Assembly (NCBI GenBank): GCA_030693705.1
Contig: JAUYAB010000094.1
Location: forward strand, 1-62,928
Source of the DNA: Ignavibacteria bacterium
GTDB taxonomy: Bacteria > Bacteroidota > Ignavibacteria > Ignavibacteriales > Ignavibacteriaceae
Direction: 5' to 3'
DNA length: 62,928 nucleotides
Of the stretch, positions 61,254 to 62,928 are shown piece by piece. Numbering within the stretch: position 1 is the first letter of the stretch; every line of letters starts with the position of its first letter. Below the pieces are notes generated by a model. It had not been told where the DNA came from. It ran no database searches and saw only the letters and a list, made by a program, of their open reading frames with translations. The position numbers and the translations under genes were made by a program.

Positions 61254-62928
61254 ATGAAAAAATTATTTTTGATCGTATTTTTTTATTTAATTCAAGTTTC
61301 TTTTGTAAATGCACAAACACTGAAACTTGGTAATCAAAACTTTGTTAAAGAAAAGAACAAATGGTTTGTGGTAGATAAGTATAATAAATATGAAGTAAAT
61401 GAGAGATCAATTACCGTCAAATTAAAAGAAAATGTTAGTGAGTCGGCATTAAACACTTTAAACAAAAACAAAGGAGTCATAATTGAGCGAAGTAATGATC
61501 TTGGGTATATTGATTTGCTTTTACCCGAAGGATCTAAATTTGATGAAATGTTTACACACTTGGTAAGCAGCGGTATCTTTGAAAGTGTTGAGGTAAATTC
61601 TTATGGCGCAACATGCTCAAATGATCCTGGTTTTTCTTCTCAATACTATTTGTATAATCATCTTCAGTATTCACCAGATAGACCGCAAATCCATGCTTCT
61701 TTAGTGGAAAGCGGTACGATTGAAGATGGTTCAACTAATCCTGTTACCGTGGCAGTTATCGGGTTTGGAGTTGATAACACTAATCAAGAACTTAATATGT
61801 CATCGTATGGTTGGAATTTTATTGAAAACAATAATGATCCTTATCCTTATGATGGTTCAAGTCATGAGACTGGAGTTGCCGGGATTATAGGAGCAAAGAC
61901 CAACAATGGGCAAGGAGTGGCAGGTGTTGCCGGAGGTAATGGCGCTAACTCTGGAGCTAAAATTATGTCCTTGAGAGTGAGTTATCTGTATGAGTATTTA
62001 GGAAAGATATATCAATTTGTTGATAACAGTCTAATTGATGATGCGATACTTTATGCGGCGAATAATGGCGCCAAAGCAATAAATATGAGTTTTAAAACTG
62101 CTGAAACATCTGCTATAACCAACGCAATAAATTATGCATTTCTGCAAAAAGGTTGTGTGTTAGTGGCTGCTACGGGTAATAAAATTCAATCAACAATACC
62201 CTATCCAGCCAGTCATCCCAAGGTTATTGCTGTAGGCGGAATAGATCATTTGTGGAATAATTATGGCGGTTATGGTCCGGGTTTAGATTTGGTGGCGCCT
62301 GCAAAATATATTTATTCAACTCTTAATGTGTCTCCAACAACTGGATCCTACGCCTGGGGATATTTGGGTCAAGGGACTTCTTTTTCTGCCCCGCAGGTAG
62401 CAGGTGTTGCAGCTCTTCTTTTATCTCATAACCAAAATCTATTGCACCTTGATATTGAAAATATTTTGAAAAAGAAAGCTTATCGTGATTATGACGAATA
62501 CGATTCACAACATGACGGAAGCGGTATTTTAGATGCAATGGGGGCACTCGATGACCTCTATAGTCCCTCTCCTTCAATTCCACAAAATGTTGTTCTATCA
62601 GGAAATATTGGTGGATACCCCACAATATCCTGGTCTGCTGTTGAAGGTGCGACAAATTACAAAATATACAGGGCACATTCCCCGAACGGCAGATATAGCT
62701 ATTCATTAGCAGCCACTACTACAAATACAAGTTGGACTGATAACTCTTATCCCATAGTACACCCGAGGTTTGCACCTTATACAAATTATTACAGGGTAAC
62801 TGCTTTTGATGGATATTACGAATCAATTACATCTGCTGAAGTAACCAGCTATACGAATGCTACAAATAAAAAGAATCCCGGAAGTGAACAAATTGAACCG
62901 CTGGAATATTCTCTTGAAAGTAATTATC
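61254..62928 (+). CDS. Subtilisin-like (S8) secreted protease, partial, catalytic Asp replaced
   Basis: The open frame from ATG 61254 runs off the window. A signal peptide (1-20, ending VNAQ) and a pro-region (about 25-125) precede the S8 domain. The His is H204 (SSHETGVAGI), the oxyanion Asn is N309 (AATGN), and the Ser is S376 (GTSFSAPQVAG). The residue expected to be the catalytic Asp in VAVID-x-G is Gly170 (VAVIGFGVD). A fibronectin type III domain (about 445-530) follows. The last codons, YSLESNY, are the start of a T9SS sorting domain that the window cuts off. Export by type IX is expected, activity is doubtful. Confidence 0.88.
   Translation, partial: MKKLFLIVFFYLIQVSFVNAQTLKLGNQNFVKEKNKWFVVDKYNKYEVNERSITVKLKENVSESALNTLNKNKGVIIERSNDLGYIDLLLPEGSKFDEMFTHLVSSGIFESVEVNSYGATCSNDPGFSSQYYLYNHLQYSPDRPQIHASLVESGTIEDGSTNPVTVAVIGFGVDNTNQELNMSSYGWNFIENNNDPYPYDGSSHETGVAGIIGAKTNNGQGVAGVAGGNGANSGAKIMSLRVSYLYEYLGKIYQFVDNSLIDDAILYAANNGAKAINMSFKTAETSAITNAINYAFLQKGCVLVAATGNKIQSTIPYPASHPKVIAVGGIDHLWNNYGGYGPGLDLVAPAKYIYSTLNVSPTTGSYAWGYLGQGTSFSAPQVAGVAALLLSHNQNLLHLDIENILKKKAYRDYDEYDSQHDGSGILDAMGALDDLYSPSPSIPQNVVLSGNIGGYPTISWSAVEGATNYKIYRAHSPNGRYSYSLAATTTNTSWTDNSYPIVHPRFAPYTNYYRVTAFDGYYESITSAEVTSYTNATNKKNPGSEQIEPLEYSLESNY

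Noticed and set aside
1-62928. tRNA or rRNA genes
   Set aside because: I found no GTTCGANTCC-type T-loop with a matching cloverleaf; the GTTCGA hits are in the palindromic elements.

Overview
The window reads as a chromosomal segment of a Gram-negative, AT-rich bacterium of the Bacteroidota/Chlorobiota lineage, most likely the Ignavibacteria (inference). The evidence is the type IX secretion (T9SS) C-terminal sorting domains with the QNYPNPFNP signature (genes at 320 and 49715, and the gene cut by the right edge at 61254), many secreted or outer-membrane proteins, a TAnnTTTG-type promoter, and housekeeping genes (rplM-rpsI, rpsB-tsf, pyrH-frr, yicC-gmk-rpoZ, dnaB) in ordinary bacterial order. 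I saw no rRNA, tRNA, CRISPR array or complete transposase gene.

Layout. 0-6 kb: a nine-haem cytochrome with a T9SS tail, a TolB/CsgG-like envelope protein, an unknown gene, a VOC-family gene remnant split by a 134-bp miniature inverted-repeat element, and a DUF2867-like gene. 6-12 kb: a metabolic cluster made of an isocitrate/isopropylmalate/homoisocitrate dehydrogenase-like enzyme, an HMG-CoA-lyase-like enzyme, a CaiB/BaiF CoA-transferase and a two-subunit LeuCD-type hydro-lyase. Together these could interconvert a 2-oxoacid, its branched di-acid intermediates and a CoA thioester. 12-17 kb: a MORN-repeat protein, the two agmatine-to-putrescine enzymes (AguB, AguA) and a periplasmic FKBP. 17-20 kb: an accessory-looking, AT-rich pair, a DUF5677-like protein and a Shedu-type (DUF4263) nuclease, the likeliest phage-defence locus here. 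20-28 kb: a second miniature element with the same ends, secreted hydrolases, a metallopeptidase-like protein with a CBM20-like domain, a deoxyhypusine-synthase-like enzyme and sugar-nucleotide-type enzymes.

28-45 kb is core: ribosomal protein, elongation and recycling factor genes, then an envelope operon (L,D-transpeptidase-like protein without its cysteine, a lipoprotein, an Omp85 barrel), yicC-gmk-rpoZ, uracil-DNA glycosylase, dnaB, endonuclease IV, an RmlD-like reductase and a dicarboxylate symporter. 45-49 kb: KdsC-like phosphatase, transglutaminase, outer-membrane protein and RmlB. 49-63 kb: a giant T9SS-exported metalloprotease, a GroES-like protein, the hflX-hutH pair, an MlaE permease, a malic enzyme/phosphotransacetylase fusion and a subtilisin-like protein lacking its catalytic Asp.

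A recurring theme is several unrelated families of short palindromic intergenic elements (90-140 bp). Several lie in gaps between convergent genes, and one lies inside a coding sequence. All functional assignments come from reading motifs by eye; no database search was run.
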